Shown: positions 1-9,031 of the stretch, piece after piece
Layout of the letters: every line of letters begins with the position of its first letter
Numbering within the stretch: the first letter of the stretch is position 1
Source: Clostridium sp.
Lineage (GTDB): Bacteria > Bacillota > Clostridia > Clostridiales > Clostridiaceae
DNA length: 64,000 nucleotides
Assembly: GCF_029267215.1 (NCBI RefSeq)
Contig: NZ_JARIDH010000043.1
Span: 1 to 64,000, forward strand
Direction: 5' to 3'
Made by a program: the position numbers and the translations under genes
The notes under the pieces: generated by a model
Told to the model about the DNA's origin: nothing
Seen by the model: only the letters and a program-made list of their open reading frames with translations
The model's database searches: none

Positions 1-66
1 CTGGATAGCAGTTTAGGAAAGAAAACGCGTTGTAAATATATAGAGATAATAAAAGAGGAGGTGTAG
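1..66 (+). CDS. prp: Ribosomal-processing cysteine protease Prp, C-terminal end (partial)
   Basis: The first 66 bases are one open frame ending in TAG, giving a lysine-rich tail that closes in IIKEEV. It sits directly before rpmA, where Firmicutes usually carry rplU-prp-rpmA, and L27 here has the N-terminal extension that Prp removes. Only 21 codons are visible and no catalytic residue is included, so the call rests on position and on the L27 substrate. Its last codons supply the ribosome binding site of rpmA. Confidence 0.6.
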   Translation: MDSSLGKKTRCKYIEIIKEEV

Positions 67-69
67 ACT

Positions 70-372
70 ATGTTAATAATGAACCTTCAATTATTTGCAC
101 ACAAAAAAGGGGTTGGTAGCTCAAAGAACGGTAGAGATTCTGAGAGTAAAAGACTTGGTGTTAAATGTGCAGATGGACAATTTGTTCTTGCTGGAAACAT
201 ATTAGTAAGACAAAGAGGAACTAAGATTCATCCAGGTGCTAACGTAGGTAAAGGTGGAGACGATACTTTATTCGCTAAAATCGATGGTGTTGTTAAATAC
301 GAAAGACTTGGAAGAGACAAGAAAAAAGCTTCTGTTTACCCAGTAAACGTAGAAGAAGTTATAGCTGAATAA
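70..372 (+). CDS. rpmA: 50S ribosomal protein L27
   Basis: This 100-aa protein of the large ribosomal subunit lies near the peptidyl-transferase centre. After the initiator come the residues NLQLF followed by AHKKG: this is the Firmicute form of L27, in which the peptide up to Phe9 is cut off by Prp to expose the mature Ala-His N-terminus. The rest ([17 protein letters not shown], a basic centre, and a VNVEEV tail) is standard L27. A GAGGAGG site four bases before ATG 70 supports this start; ATG 79 is a second in-frame possibility that would keep the cleavage motif. A strong terminator follows. Confidence 0.97.
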   Translation: MLIMNLQLFAHKKGVGSSKNGRDSESKRLGVKCADGQFVLAGNILVRQRGTKIHPGANVGKGGDDTLFAKIDGVVKYERLGRDKKKASVYPVNVEEVIAE

Positions 373-387
373 TATATTTAGTTTTAT

Positions 388-416
388 TAAAGCACCCTTA
401 CTTTGAGGGTGCTTTT
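388..416 (+). terminator. Terminator after rpmA
   Basis: A 9-bp GC-containing stem (AAGCACCCT pairing with AGGGTGCTT, loop of 7) runs straight into five T residues. It ends the ribosomal-protein operon and separates it from obgE. Confidence 0.9.
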
Positions 417-446
417 TAATTAAAAATAAAAATTTACTATAGAGAA

Positions 447-475
447 GCATAGCTTTTTAAAAGCTGTGTTTTTAT
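447..475 (+). terminator. Possible second hairpin or terminator
   Basis: CATAGCTTTT and AAAAGCTGTG form a stem with one G-T pair, followed by a T run. It could be a back-up terminator for rpmA. It lies just upstream of a TATAAT at 489-494 that may serve obgE. Confidence 0.45.
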
Positions 476-537
476 ATTAAACTAAGGTTATAATATAAAT
501 AAAAATATATTTTATAGAGAAAGCAAGGTGAGAAAAC

Positions 538-1824
538 ATGTTTATAGATACGGCCAAGATATTTGTGAAATCTGGAGATGGTGGTCATGGATCAGTTTCT
601 TTTAGAAGAGAAAAATACGTTCCACTTGGAGGTCCAGATGGTGGAGATGGTGGAAAAGGTGGAGATGTTACTTTTGTAGTAGATCCAGGAATGACAACAC
701 TTTTAGATTTCAAATATAAGAGAAAATTCGTAGCAGGTAGAGGACAAGATGGTCAAGGATCAAAATGTTACGGAAGAGATGGTGAAAACCTAACAATAAA
801 AGTTCCAATGGGAACTATCATAAGAGATGTTGAAACTAACAAGGTAATGGCAGACCTTTCTCATAGAGATGACACTTATACTATATGTAGAGGTGGAAAA
901 GGTGGAAAAGGAAATTGTAAATTCTGTACACCTACAAGACAGGCACCAACTTTTGCTGAGCCAGGAATGCCAGGAGAAGAAAGATGGGTTGGACTAGAAT
1001 TAAAACTTTTAGCTGATGTTGGTCTTTTAGGCTTCCCTAATGTTGGTAAATCAACATTGCTTTCAGTTGTAACAAAAGCTAAACCAAAGATAGCTAACTA
1101 TCACTTTACAACATTAAAACCTAATTTAGGGGTTGTGGCAGTTCCAGGAATAGAACCATTTGTTATGGCTGATGTACCAGGTATTATAGAAGGAGCGTCA
1201 GAAGGTGTAGGTCTTGGATTAGACTTCTTAAGACATATAGAAAGAACAAGACTTTTAATACATGTTGTCGATATTTCTGGAGTTGAAGGAAGAGATGCTG
1301 TTGAAGACTTTAAGAGAATCAATGAAGAATTAAAGAATTATAGTGTAAAACTTTGGGATAGACCTCAAATAGTTGTTGCAAATAAATGTGATATGTTATT
1401 TGATGAAGAAATCTTCGAAAACTTCAAAGCTGAAGTTAATAAAATGGGATTTGATAAAGTATTTAAGATGTCAGCAGCTACTTCACAAGGAGTAGAGGAA
1501 GTTATTAAAGAAGCAGCTAGAATGCTTAAAGATATTCCAGTAACTGACCTAGAAATTCCAGAAGATGAAAGATTCATCCCAGAAGATAAGAAGTTTACAT
1601 ATACTATAAACCCAATAGATGAAGATGGATTAAGAGTTTATGTAATAGAGGGTACATTCGTAGATAGATTATTATTAGCTGTTAATGTAAATGATCCAGA
1701 TTCATTAAGATACTTCCATAAAGTTCTTAATAATAAAGGAATATTTAATGAATTAAGAGAAATGGGAATAGAAGATGGAGATATGGTAAGACTAAACGAC
1801 TTTGAGTTTGAATACTTACTATAA
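538..1824 (+). CDS. obgE: Obg/CgtA ribosome-assembly GTPase
   Basis: Full-length Obg (428 aa), a GTPase that binds 50S precursors and ties ribosome maturation to guanine-nucleotide pools. The glycine-rich Obg fold fills about residues 1-158. The G domain shows G1 GFPNVGKS at 165-172, G3 DVPG at about 212, G4 NKCD at 282-285 and G5 SAA at about 312. The C-terminal OCT domain runs from about 350. AAGGTGAG lies upstream of ATG 538. It leads a cluster with yhbY, nadD and yqeK, a common ribosome/NAD arrangement in clostridia. Nothing is broken. Confidence 0.97.
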   Translation: MFIDTAKIFVKSGDGGHGSVSFRREKYVPLGGPDGGDGGKGGDVTFVVDPGMTTLLDFKYKRKFVAGRGQDGQGSKCYGRDGENLTIKVPMGTIIRDVETNKVMADLSHRDDTYTICRGGKGGKGNCKFCTPTRQAPTFAEPGMPGEERWVGLELKLLADVGLLGFPNVGKSTLLSVVTKAKPKIANYHFTTLKPNLGVVAVPGIEPFVMADVPGIIEGASEGVGLGLDFLRHIERTRLLIHVVDISGVEGRDAVEDFKRINEELKNYSVKLWDRPQIVVANKCDMLFDEEIFENFKAEVNKMGFDKVFKMSAATSQGVEEVIKEAARMLKDIPVTDLEIPEDERFIPEDKKFTYTINPIDEDGLRVYVIEGTFVDRLLLAVNVNDPDSLRYFHKVLNNKGIFNELREMGIEDGDMVRLNDFEFEYLL

Positions 1825-1840
1825 TATTGGAGGATAAATA

Positions 1841-2143
1841 ATGATAACAACTAAACAAAGATCATACTTAAGAGGAATTGGTGCTAAATTAACACCTATA
1901 TTCCAAATAGGAAAAAATGGAATAGAAGAGAACTTCTTAAAGCAAGTTGATGATGCTTTAGAAGCAAGAGAAATACTCAAAATAAACGTTCTAGAGAACA
2001 GTGGATTAGAGACAAGAGAAGCTTCAAATTTCATCTGTGAAAGATTAAATTGTGAAGGTGTTCAATCTATAGGAAATAAGATTGTTATTTACAGAGCATC
2101 AAAAAATAATCCTAAAATAGAGTTACCTAAAAAAGGAAAATAG
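1841..2143 (+). CDS. yhbY: CRM-domain RNA-binding protein YhbY
   Basis: A 100-aa single-domain CRM (YhbY) protein. It has the typical start TTKQRSYLRGIGAKLTPIFQ, then the GKNGI turn resembling the GxxG RNA-binding loop. The family associates with pre-50S particles. TTGGAGG lies nine bases before ATG 1841. The gene follows obgE by 16 bases and precedes nadD by one base, so the three are almost certainly co-transcribed. Confidence 0.92.
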   Translation: MITTKQRSYLRGIGAKLTPIFQIGKNGIEENFLKQVDDALEAREILKINVLENSGLETREASNFICERLNCEGVQSIGNKIVIYRASKNNPKIELPKKGK

Positions 2144-2144
2144 G

Positions 2145-2753
2145 ATGAAAAGAATAGGAATTATTGGGGGTACATTTGACCCAATACACATAGGTCATAT
2201 TTATATAGCCTATGAAGCCTATAAAGAATTGGAATTAGATGAAGTTATATTCATGCCAAATGGTAATCCTCCACATAAGAAGGATAAGAATATAACTTGT
2301 GAAAGAATTAGATACGAAATGGTTAAAAAAGCTATAGAACCTTATAGCTTTTTTTCCATAAGTAACTATGAAATAGAGAAAAAAGGATTGAGCTTTACTT
2401 ATGAAACTTTAGGATATTTAAAAGAAAGTTTTAACGAGGTAGAGCTCTATTTTATAACTGGTGCAGATTGTCTTGTAAATCTTAATTCATGGAAAAATAT
2501 AAGTGAAATTTTTAAATTAAGCAATTTAGTGGTTTTTAATAGACCTGGATTTGATAAAGAAGATTTATTAAAGAGGAAAAGAGAGTTTGAAAAAGAATAT
2601 AATACTCATATCTTTTATTTAGATTTACTTAATATTGAGATAAGTTCTACTTTTATAAGGGAGAGAATTGAGAATTCTTTTGAGGTTTCTTTCTTTTTAC
2701 CGTCTGGTGTAATGGATTTAATAAATAAAAATAAACTTTACAGGAGAGAGTAA
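2145..2753 (+). CDS. nadD: Nicotinate-nucleotide adenylyltransferase NadD
   Basis: This 202-aa enzyme joins ATP and nicotinate mononucleotide to make deamido-NAD in NAD synthesis. The nucleotidyltransferase signature GGTFDPIHIGH spans residues 9-19, and the second motif ISSTFIRERI lies near residue 165. The ATG begins one base after the yhbY stop and the ribosome site lies inside the end of yhbY, indicating translational coupling. Length is normal for the family. Confidence 0.95.
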   Translation: MKRIGIIGGTFDPIHIGHIYIAYEAYKELELDEVIFMPNGNPPHKKDKNITCERIRYEMVKKAIEPYSFFSISNYEIEKKGLSFTYETLGYLKESFNEVELYFITGADCLVNLNSWKNISEIFKLSNLVVFNRPGFDKEDLLKRKREFEKEYNTHIFYLDLLNIEISSTFIRERIENSFEVSFFLPSGVMDLINKNKLYRRE

Positions 2754-2755
2754 CT

Positions 2756-3325
2756 ATGTGGGAATTAGAAAAAATATATGACTATATAAAAGATAATTTA
2801 AAAGAAAATAGATACTCACATACATTAGGAGTGATTAAAACTTCTAAGGAATTGGCAATACTAAATAATGAAGATGAAAGTAAGGCTGAACTTGCAGCTC
2901 TTATTCATGATGTTGCTAAATATATGCCTGTTGAAGAACAGATAAATATTTTAAAAAACAATGGGTATGAACTAGATGAAATAACTTTAAAATCACCTCA
3001 AGTTTTACATGGATTTGTAGGTGCTATAATTGGAAAAGAAAAGTTTGGAATAGATGATTGTGATGTTTTAAATGCTGTAAAATATCATACACTAGCTAAG
3101 GAAAATATGACTACTTTAGAAAAGATAGTTTATATAGCTGATTATATTGAGCCAAACAGAGATTTCAAAGGTGTGGAAGAATTAAGAGAAATAACTAAGG
3201 AAAACTTAGATAAGGGTGTATTAAAAGGTTTAGAAAATACAATTTTATTTGTAATAAAGCAGGGAAATCTTATTCATCCACAAACTATAGAAGCTAGAAA
3301 TTTTTTAATATTAAATATGAAATAA
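2756..3325 (+). CDS. yqeK: HD-domain Ap4A hydrolase YqeK
   Basis: A 189-aa HD-superfamily phosphohydrolase. The metal-binding His51-Asp52 pair sits in AALIHDVAKYMP, with further histidines (LHGFVGA, KYHTLA) in the expected order. Family members symmetrically hydrolyse diadenosine tetraphosphate. It follows nadD by two bases, and the pair is conserved in Firmicutes. The usual clostridial neighbour rsfS is not found here; an LCP gene follows after 76 bases. Confidence 0.9.
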   Translation: MWELEKIYDYIKDNLKENRYSHTLGVIKTSKELAILNNEDESKAELAALIHDVAKYMPVEEQINILKNNGYELDEITLKSPQVLHGFVGAIIGKEKFGIDDCDVLNAVKYHTLAKENMTTLEKIVYIADYIEPNRDFKGVEELREITKENLDKGVLKGLENTILFVIKQGNLIHPQTIEARNFLILNMK

Positions 3326-3401
3326 TTTAAGTTAGCTTTAAATAGTAAAAATTTAATATGAAATGAATATGAAATCCCAATAATTTATTTGGAGGGGATT
3401 T

Positions 3402-4697
3402 ATGGGAAATGAAGAAAGAAAAGACTTAGAGAAAAGTAATAGAGGGAATAAAAAGGGAAGAAAGATTTTATTAATCATCTTACTTGTTATTTTATTTTTC
3501 TTTGTGAGTGTTTTTGGAATTGTTTATGCTAAATATGGTGATTTTCTAGGAAATGTTTTTCATATTGTAAAAGATGTTAAGAAAGAGAAAATTAAGGTGG
3601 AGAAGCCTTTGAATGTTCTACTTTTAGGCATGGATATAGGTGATACTAATGATATGGAAAATGAAGCTATCAAAAGGACTGATACTATAATCCTTGCAAA
3701 CTTTGATCCTATAAGTAAAAATGTTAAGTTAGTATCTATTCCAAGGGATACGAGAGTGAAAATTAATGGGAAATCTCAAAAAATTAATGTTGCTTATCCA
3801 ATAGGTGGAGAAGAGCTTGTTGAAGAACTTGTTGAAGATATTCTAGATATAAAAGTAGACTATGTTATGAAAATAGACTATGAAGGATTTAGAGGAATAA
3901 TAGATGCCATTGGTGGTGTTGATATGTATATTGAGCAGAATATGAACTATGATGATTCTTCTCAAAATCTACACATTCATTTTAATAAGGGTGAAACAGT
4001 TCATCTAAATGGAGAAAAGGCAGAAGAGTTTTTTAGGTGGAGAAAGAATAATGATGGTACAGGGCTTCCAAATGGAGATATTGATAGAATAACAAATCAA
4101 CAGAAGCTAATAGATGCTGTTATAGAGAAATTACTTTCTTTATCAACATTAACTAAGATTGATGATATAGTTAATGTTTTGAAGAACAATGTTGAAACAG
4201 ATATTCCTTTAGAAGTTCTAGTATCTTATGGAATGGAAGGAATAAAGGTAGATAGCAATAATATAGAAATGATAACCTTACCTGGAGAAGGAAAATACGT
4301 TGGAAATGTTTCTTATTTTATTGAGGATAAAAAGGCTACAGAAGAACTTAAAAGTCAATTGAAAAGTAGTGATTCAAAGGAAGGTAGTCCATCTAAAATT
4401 TCAAGAAATGATTTATCAATAAAGGTTTTAAACTGTACAAAAATAAATGGATTGGCAGGAATTGTTGAAAAAGAGTTGAAAGAAAAGGGATATTCTAAAG
4501 TTGATATTGGAAATGGAGTTGAAAGAGCAACTTCTCAAATATTAATAAGAGAAGAGAGTGCTAGAGGTTTCATGGAAAATGATATGAATATTAAGGATAT
4601 AGAAGAGGGAATACCATCTAAATATGATAAGAATGATTCATACAATGTAATAATTTTCTTAGGAAAAGATTATAAGGATTTTGGAGAAACAAAATGA
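3402..4697 (+). CDS. LytR-CpsA-Psr family cell-wall polymer ligase
   Basis: A 431-aa membrane-anchored LCP protein. LCP enzymes move teichoic-acid-type polymers from undecaprenyl carriers to peptidoglycan on the outer face of the membrane. A basic N-terminus precedes one transmembrane helix at about 21-44. The LCP domain follows (about 68-260) with RTDTIIL, SIPRDTRVKI and an Arg/Asp cluster RWRKNN...GDIDRITNQQ that binds the pyrophosphate lipid. A LytR_C-type domain covers about 330-425. GGAGGGG precedes ATG 3402. The stop overlaps the next ATG by four bases. Confidence 0.9.
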   Translation: MGNEERKDLEKSNRGNKKGRKILLIILLVILFFFVSVFGIVYAKYGDFLGNVFHIVKDVKKEKIKVEKPLNVLLLGMDIGDTNDMENEAIKRTDTIILANFDPISKNVKLVSIPRDTRVKINGKSQKINVAYPIGGEELVEELVEDILDIKVDYVMKIDYEGFRGIIDAIGGVDMYIEQNMNYDDSSQNLHIHFNKGETVHLNGEKAEEFFRWRKNNDGTGLPNGDIDRITNQQKLIDAVIEKLLSLSTLTKIDDIVNVLKNNVETDIPLEVLVSYGMEGIKVDSNNIEMITLPGEGKYVGNVSYFIEDKKATEELKSQLKSSDSKEGSPSKISRNDLSIKVLNCTKINGLAGIVEKELKEKGYSKVDIGNGVERATSQILIREESARGFMENDMNIKDIEEGIPSKYDKNDSYNVIIFLGKDYKDFGETK

Positions 4698-5590
4698 GTA
4701 TTTTAGAAAGTAAAATAACTAAGGAATATGATAATAGAAAGATACGAGAATTTTTAAAAGAGGAATTAGGTCTTTCATCTAGATTAATAAGAAGTGCTGC
4801 CATAGATAAAAGAATTAAGGTTGATGGTGTTGCTGTAAAAATGAATTATGTTGTTAAAACTGGGGAAGAGATAAAGATAGAACTTTCTAAGAAAGAAACT
4901 CAAAATATAGAACCAGAAAATATAGATATAGAAATTGTTTATGAAGACAGTGATATATTAGTTTTAAATAAGAAGCCATTTATGGTTGTGCATCCTACTA
5001 GAAGCCATCCAAATGGAACTTTAGCTAATGGAATCTTATATTACTTTAAAGAAAGTGGGCAAGATTGCATAGTTAGACTTGTTAGTAGACTTGATATGAA
5101 TACTTCTGGACTTATTATTATTGGTAAAAATCAGTACGCTCATATGGTGTTATCTAATGAAATGAAAACAGATAAATTCCAAAAGAGATATTTAGCAATA
5201 GTACATGGAAATTTAGAAGAAAAAGAAGGGACTATAAATAGACCTATATATAGACCTAAAGAAGATACAATAAAAAGAGTTGTTGATGAAAGAGGACAGG
5301 AAAGTATAACTCACTATAAAGTTGTAGAAAGTTTTGAGGGAGCAGACTTAGTTGAATGTCTTTTAGAAACAGGAAGAACTCACCAAATTAGAGTTCATTT
5401 AAGTAGTTTAGGCCATCCAATCTATGGTGATTCACTTTATGGAACCGAGGATTTAGATGATATAAGTAGGCAGGCATTACATGCTTATGGATTAGATTTT
5501 TATAGCCCTAAAACTAAGAAATCATTAAGTCTTAGAGCTGAACTTCCAGATGATATGAAAAAATTGATAAATAAATTAAAAAACAAGTAG
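4694..5590 (+). CDS. RluD-type 23S rRNA pseudouridine synthase
   Basis: A 298-aa enzyme of the RluA/RluD family that isomerises uridines in RNA. The N-terminal S4-like RNA-binding region (about 15-80) is followed by the synthase domain with catalytic Asp134 in RLDMNTSGL and a later GRTHQIRVH motif. The residue before RLD is Ser, where most relatives have His; the catalytic Asp is kept. The ATGA overlap with the LCP gene indicates coupling. The stop codon lies inside the strong terminator that follows. The exact rRNA position modified cannot be read from sequence. Confidence 0.88.
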   Translation: MSILESKITKEYDNRKIREFLKEELGLSSRLIRSAAIDKRIKVDGVAVKMNYVVKTGEEIKIELSKKETQNIEPENIDIEIVYEDSDILVLNKKPFMVVHPTRSHPNGTLANGILYYFKESGQDCIVRLVSRLDMNTSGLIIIGKNQYAHMVLSNEMKTDKFQKRYLAIVHGNLEEKEGTINRPIYRPKEDTIKRVVDERGQESITHYKVVESFEGADLVECLLETGRTHQIRVHLSSLGHPIYGDSLYGTEDLDDISRQALHAYGLDFYSPKTKKSLSLRAELPDDMKKLINKLKNK

Positions 5591-5625
5591 TTTTAGGCAT
5601 TGCTTAAAACTACTTGTTTTTTTAT
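5581..5625. terminator. Bidirectional terminator between rluD-like gene and dacA
   Basis: A perfect 15-bp stem (5581-5595 with 5605-5619) around a 9-base loop, with T run on the plus strand and A run before the left arm. It overlaps the stop of the plus-strand gene and serves the converging minus-strand carboxypeptidase too. Confidence 0.92.
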
Positions 5626-6959
5626 TTATAAAAATAAGTGTTATTACGTTTTTTTCTATTTCTAAATCTTTTTATTGAAGATACTATTCTTATTATAAAT
5701 AGTATTAATATTACTAAAGCTACTAATGAAACTATAGTTAATGTAATATAGAATCCTTTAAAACTTTGTAGTTTTATCATAATTTTTTCAAATTTTGAAG
5801 TGGTTATATTGTTACCATTTAATAAGCTGATGCTTTTATAAGGTGTATTACCAATCATAATTGTTCCAGTAAAATTAGATTTATTTTTAGTTAAATCTGT
5901 TCCTCTTGAAATAGGAGTATTTGATTTAACAGTAAATTGTATATGCTCCTTGCTTCTTATTTCAGGTATAGAAAGATTTTTAACTTCTTCTTTTGGAAAA
6001 ACCATATATATATCTTCAGGAACTATAAGTTTTAAAGTATTTTTATCATTTATGAAGTATTCTTTTGCTATATCTCCTTTAGAATATATTTTTTCTTCAA
6101 CAAAATTATTAAATCCATAATCTAATAAGGGTTTTACTTCCTCATAGTATTGTTCTTTTGTATCATAGTAGAAAAGAGTAAGTATAAGGGTTCTATCCCC
6201 TCTTTTAGCAGCACAGGCAAATGTATGTTTAGATTTTGTAGTATAGCCAGTTTTGCTGTAAATAATATCTTTATAATAATATTTACTTGTTTTATGTATA
6301 ATTTGGTCATTATTATTTGCCCAAATAGGTTCTCCGCTTACTACGCTTTTAGGCATTTCATAAACTATTTTTCTTGTTATTTCACATAGTTTAGGCATTT
6401 TAGAAGCATAGTTTACTATTAATGCTAAATCATGAGGAGTGGTGTAGTGATCATCTTCATAAAGTCCACTAGAATTTACAAAGTGAGTATTTGTACATCC
6501 AATTTCTTTAGCTTTTTCATTCATAAGTTTAGTAAAGTTAGCTTCAGAACCAGAAATATGCTCTGCTAAGGCCATTGCAGCATCATTAGCTGACTGAACT
6601 AACATTGCATTTAAAAGCTGTTCAACAGTATATTTATCTCCTTCTTGAAGCCCTACGCGAGTTCCGTCTGCAAAAGGAGGATTCTTTCCAATAGTAACTA
6701 CATCATTTAGATTACATTTTTCAATTGTAAGTATAGCTGTCATTGTTTTAGTTGTTGAGGCTGGGGCCATTTTTTCATTAGCGTTTTTTTCAGCTAGTAT
6801 TTGGCCAGTTTTTCCATCCATAAGAACCATTCCTCTTCCAAGTGTCTTAGGTGGATTAGTATTAGCAAATGCATTTACATTAGAAAATAATATAAAGACA
6901 AAAGCTAATGAAATTATAAACTTTAATTCTTTTTTTAAATTTTCATATGTTATATTCAT
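5622..6959 (-). CDS. D-alanyl-D-alanine carboxypeptidase (PBP5 type)
   Basis: A 445-aa serine peptidase that trims the terminal D-Ala from peptidoglycan stem peptides outside the membrane. A signal sequence covers about residues 10-32. Active-site motifs are in order: S68-T-T-K71, S123-A-N125 and K236-T-G238. After a C-terminal beta domain, a hydrophobic helix (about 400-425) and a basic tail anchor it, rather than the amphipathic helix of classical PBP5. TTGGAGGTC precedes the ATG. It is transcribed alone towards the shared terminator. DacA and DacF subfamilies are not separable by eye. Confidence 0.92.
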   Translation of the reverse strand: MNITYENLKKELKFIISLAFVFILFSNVNAFANTNPPKTLGRGMVLMDGKTGQILAEKNANEKMAPASTTKTMTAILTIEKCNLNDVVTIGKNPPFADGTRVGLQEGDKYTVEQLLNAMLVQSANDAAMALAEHISGSEANFTKLMNEKAKEIGCTNTHFVNSSGLYEDDHYTTPHDLALIVNYASKMPKLCEITRKIVYEMPKSVVSGEPIWANNNDQIIHKTSKYYYKDIIYSKTGYTTKSKHTFACAAKRGDRTLILTLFYYDTKEQYYEEVKPLLDYGFNNFVEEKIYSKGDIAKEYFINDKNTLKLIVPEDIYMVFPKEEVKNLSIPEIRSKEHIQFTVKSNTPISRGTDLTKNKSNFTGTIMIGNTPYKSISLLNGNNITTSKFEKIMIKLQSFKGFYITLTIVSLVALVILILFIIRIVSSIKRFRNRKKRNNTYFYK

Positions 6960-7112
6960 TTAGACCTCCAATAAATACTATAGGTTACAATATTTTTATT
7001 ATAGCAATTTTCAATTTTATTTTCTATATATTTCTATTATGTATGAGTTAAAATTTATTGAGGTGTCAATAATATTAAGGAAAATTATAATTTTAATAAG
7101 ATGGAGAATTTT

Positions 7113-7937
7113 ATGAAGAAAAAAGAGAAAATTATAGGTTCTTTGGTTATAGCTATTTTAGCTTCAATATTTTTGTTTGTAGGATATTCAAAATCAAATG
7201 ATAAAAATATTAGTGAAAAGGAAATGGAAAAATTATTTTTAGACAATGAGGAAAATAGCCAGAGGGATGAGAATAAAAATTATAAAGCTGGCTCAGAGCA
7301 TAAGGAAAATGATTTAAATGAAGGGGACAACAAAAATGATAAAACTCTAAAATCAAATGGTGATTCAGATGGAAAAGAAATAAGTTTAGAAGAAGGAATA
7401 AGTAGTGGAGAGAATGAGAGTGAAGTTTCCAAGAAAAATTCAAATAAAATTATGGTTGAAGTAAAGGGAGAGGTTAGAAATCCTAATGTTTATGTTTTAG
7501 AAGATGGAAGTAGAATTTTTGAGCTTATAGAAATGGCAGGTGGACCTACTGAAAATGCAGATTTAAGTAATATTAATAGGGCTTTATATTTAAGTGATGG
7601 TCAATGTATTGTAGTTAACAATATAAATGAAAAAACTTTAGAAAAAGTAAATGAAGAAAACCCAGTTAATATGGGTAATAGTAGAATAGTAACAAGTACT
7701 AAACCTAAAAATAATAATGAGGAAAGTAAAGAGGATAATGGAGAAGTTATAAATATAAATTCGGCATCTAAAGAAAAACTTATGACCTTAAATGGAATAG
7801 GAGAAAGTAAGGCTCAGGCCATAATAGATTATAGAGAAGAAAATGGTGGATTTAAGAGTGTTGATGATATTATGAATATAAGTGGAATTGGAGAAAAAAC
7901 TTTAGAAAAGATAAAAGATAAAATTTCTATAAAGTAA
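7113..7937 (+). CDS. ComEA-like DNA-binding competence protein (SLBB + helix-hairpin-helix)
   Basis: A 274-aa membrane-anchored protein like ComEA, the DNA receptor for uptake. There is one N-terminal transmembrane segment, then a long acidic low-complexity linker (about 30-120), an SLBB domain (MVEVKGEVRNPNVYVLEDGS) and a C-terminal pair of helix-hairpin-helix motifs (LNGIGESKAQAI, ISGIGEKTLEKI). ATG 7113 is chosen because GGAG at 7103-7106 has correct spacing to it; the in-frame ATG 7101 overlaps that site and has none of its own. No comEB or comEC follows; selD is next. Confidence 0.85.
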   Translation: MKKKEKIIGSLVIAILASIFLFVGYSKSNDKNISEKEMEKLFLDNEENSQRDENKNYKAGSEHKENDLNEGDNKNDKTLKSNGDSDGKEISLEEGISSGENESEVSKKNSNKIMVEVKGEVRNPNVYVLEDGSRIFELIEMAGGPTENADLSNINRALYLSDGQCIVVNNINEKTLEKVNEENPVNMGNSRIVTSTKPKNNNEESKEDNGEVININSASKEKLMTLNGIGESKAQAIIDYREENGGFKSVDDIMNISGIGEKTLEKIKDKISIK

Positions 7938-7982
7938 TATGATATAATGAATATTATTAATTTAGAAAAGAGGTGGAGTTTT

Positions 7983-9014
7983 ATGATAGAAAAAAGATTA
8001 ACAGAGCTATCAAAGACTTCTGGTTGAGCAGCTAAAATAGGGCCGGGGGCTCTTTCAGAGATTTTAGGAAAATTACCCAAAATGAGTGATGAAAATTTAA
8101 TTGTTGGAATAGATACATCTGATGATGCAGCAGTATATAAATTAAATGATGAAATGGCTACAATACAAACATTAGATTTCTTTACACCAATAGTTGATGA
8201 TCCTTATACATTTGGTCAGATTGCAGCAGCAAATTCATTAAGTGATGTTTATGCTATGGGTGGAAAACCAATAGTAGCCTTAAACATAGTTTGTTTCCCA
8301 AATTGCCTAAGTATGGATATATTAGGTGAAATATTAAAAGGGGGAGCAGACAAGGTTTTAGAATCTGGGGCTGTAATTGTAGGTGGACACACAGTTCAAG
8401 ATGATGAACCAAAATATGGTTTATCAGTTACAGGATTAGTTCATCCTGATAAAGTTCTAAAAAATTATGGCGGTGAGACAGGTGATATTTTAATTCTTAC
8501 TAAACCAATTGGAACTGGAATAATAAATACTGCAATCAAAGCTAAAATGGCTTCTAAGGAAGCTTACGAGAAAGCAGTAAAAATAATGGCATATTTAAAT
8601 AAGTATGCAGGTGAAATAATAACTGACTATGATATATCATCATGTACGGATATAACAGGATTTTCACTAATTGGTCACGCCTTTGAAATGGCTGAACCAT
8701 CTAATAAAACATTTAGAATATTCAAAGATGCAATACCATTTATTGAAGAAGCTAAAGAATATGCTAGTATAGGATTAGTTCCTGCTGGATGCTATGAAAA
8801 TAAAAAGTATTTAGAAGGAAAATATAAGTTAAATAATGTAGAGGGATGGATGGAAGATATATTATTCGATCCTCAAACTTCAGGTGGATTATTACTTACT
8901 TGTAAAGAAAAAGACTATATAGATATACTAACTAGATTAGAAAAATTAGAAGTAGAAAGTGCTGTTATTGGGCGTGTTGAAGATTTTCATGATACATATA
9001 TTATAGTAGAGTAA
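7983..9014 (+). CDS. selD: Selenide, water dikinase SelD, selenocysteine-containing
   Basis: SelD makes selenophosphate from selenide and ATP, the selenium donor for selenocysteine and selenouridine. The frame opened by ATG 7983 (AGAGGTGGAG upstream) reads TELSKTSG, then TGA at 8025-8027, then [13 protein letters not shown] and on without break to 9014. SelD families have Cys or selenocysteine exactly at this SG-x-AAKI site, so TGA is codon 15, read as selenocysteine: 343 aa in all. A naive start at 8082 would remove the active site. Lys18, next in the motif, is also catalytic in the family. selA follows after 17 bases, so SelD's own synthesis depends on the pathway it feeds. Confidence 0.96.
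8025..8053 (+). promoter_or_regulatory. Selenocysteine UGA codon and bacterial SECIS-like hairpin
   Basis: Directly downstream of the in-frame TGA, AGGGCC (8039-8044) pairs with GGCTCT (8048-8053) around a GGG loop, with looser AT pairing below. The loop lies 18-20 bases past the UGA, matching the short in-gene spacing of bacterial SECIS elements, which show guanines in the apical loop to SelB. This is also a local GC peak in an AT-rich gene. Confidence 0.8.
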
Positions 9015-9031
9015 CTTTTTAGGAGGAAAAT

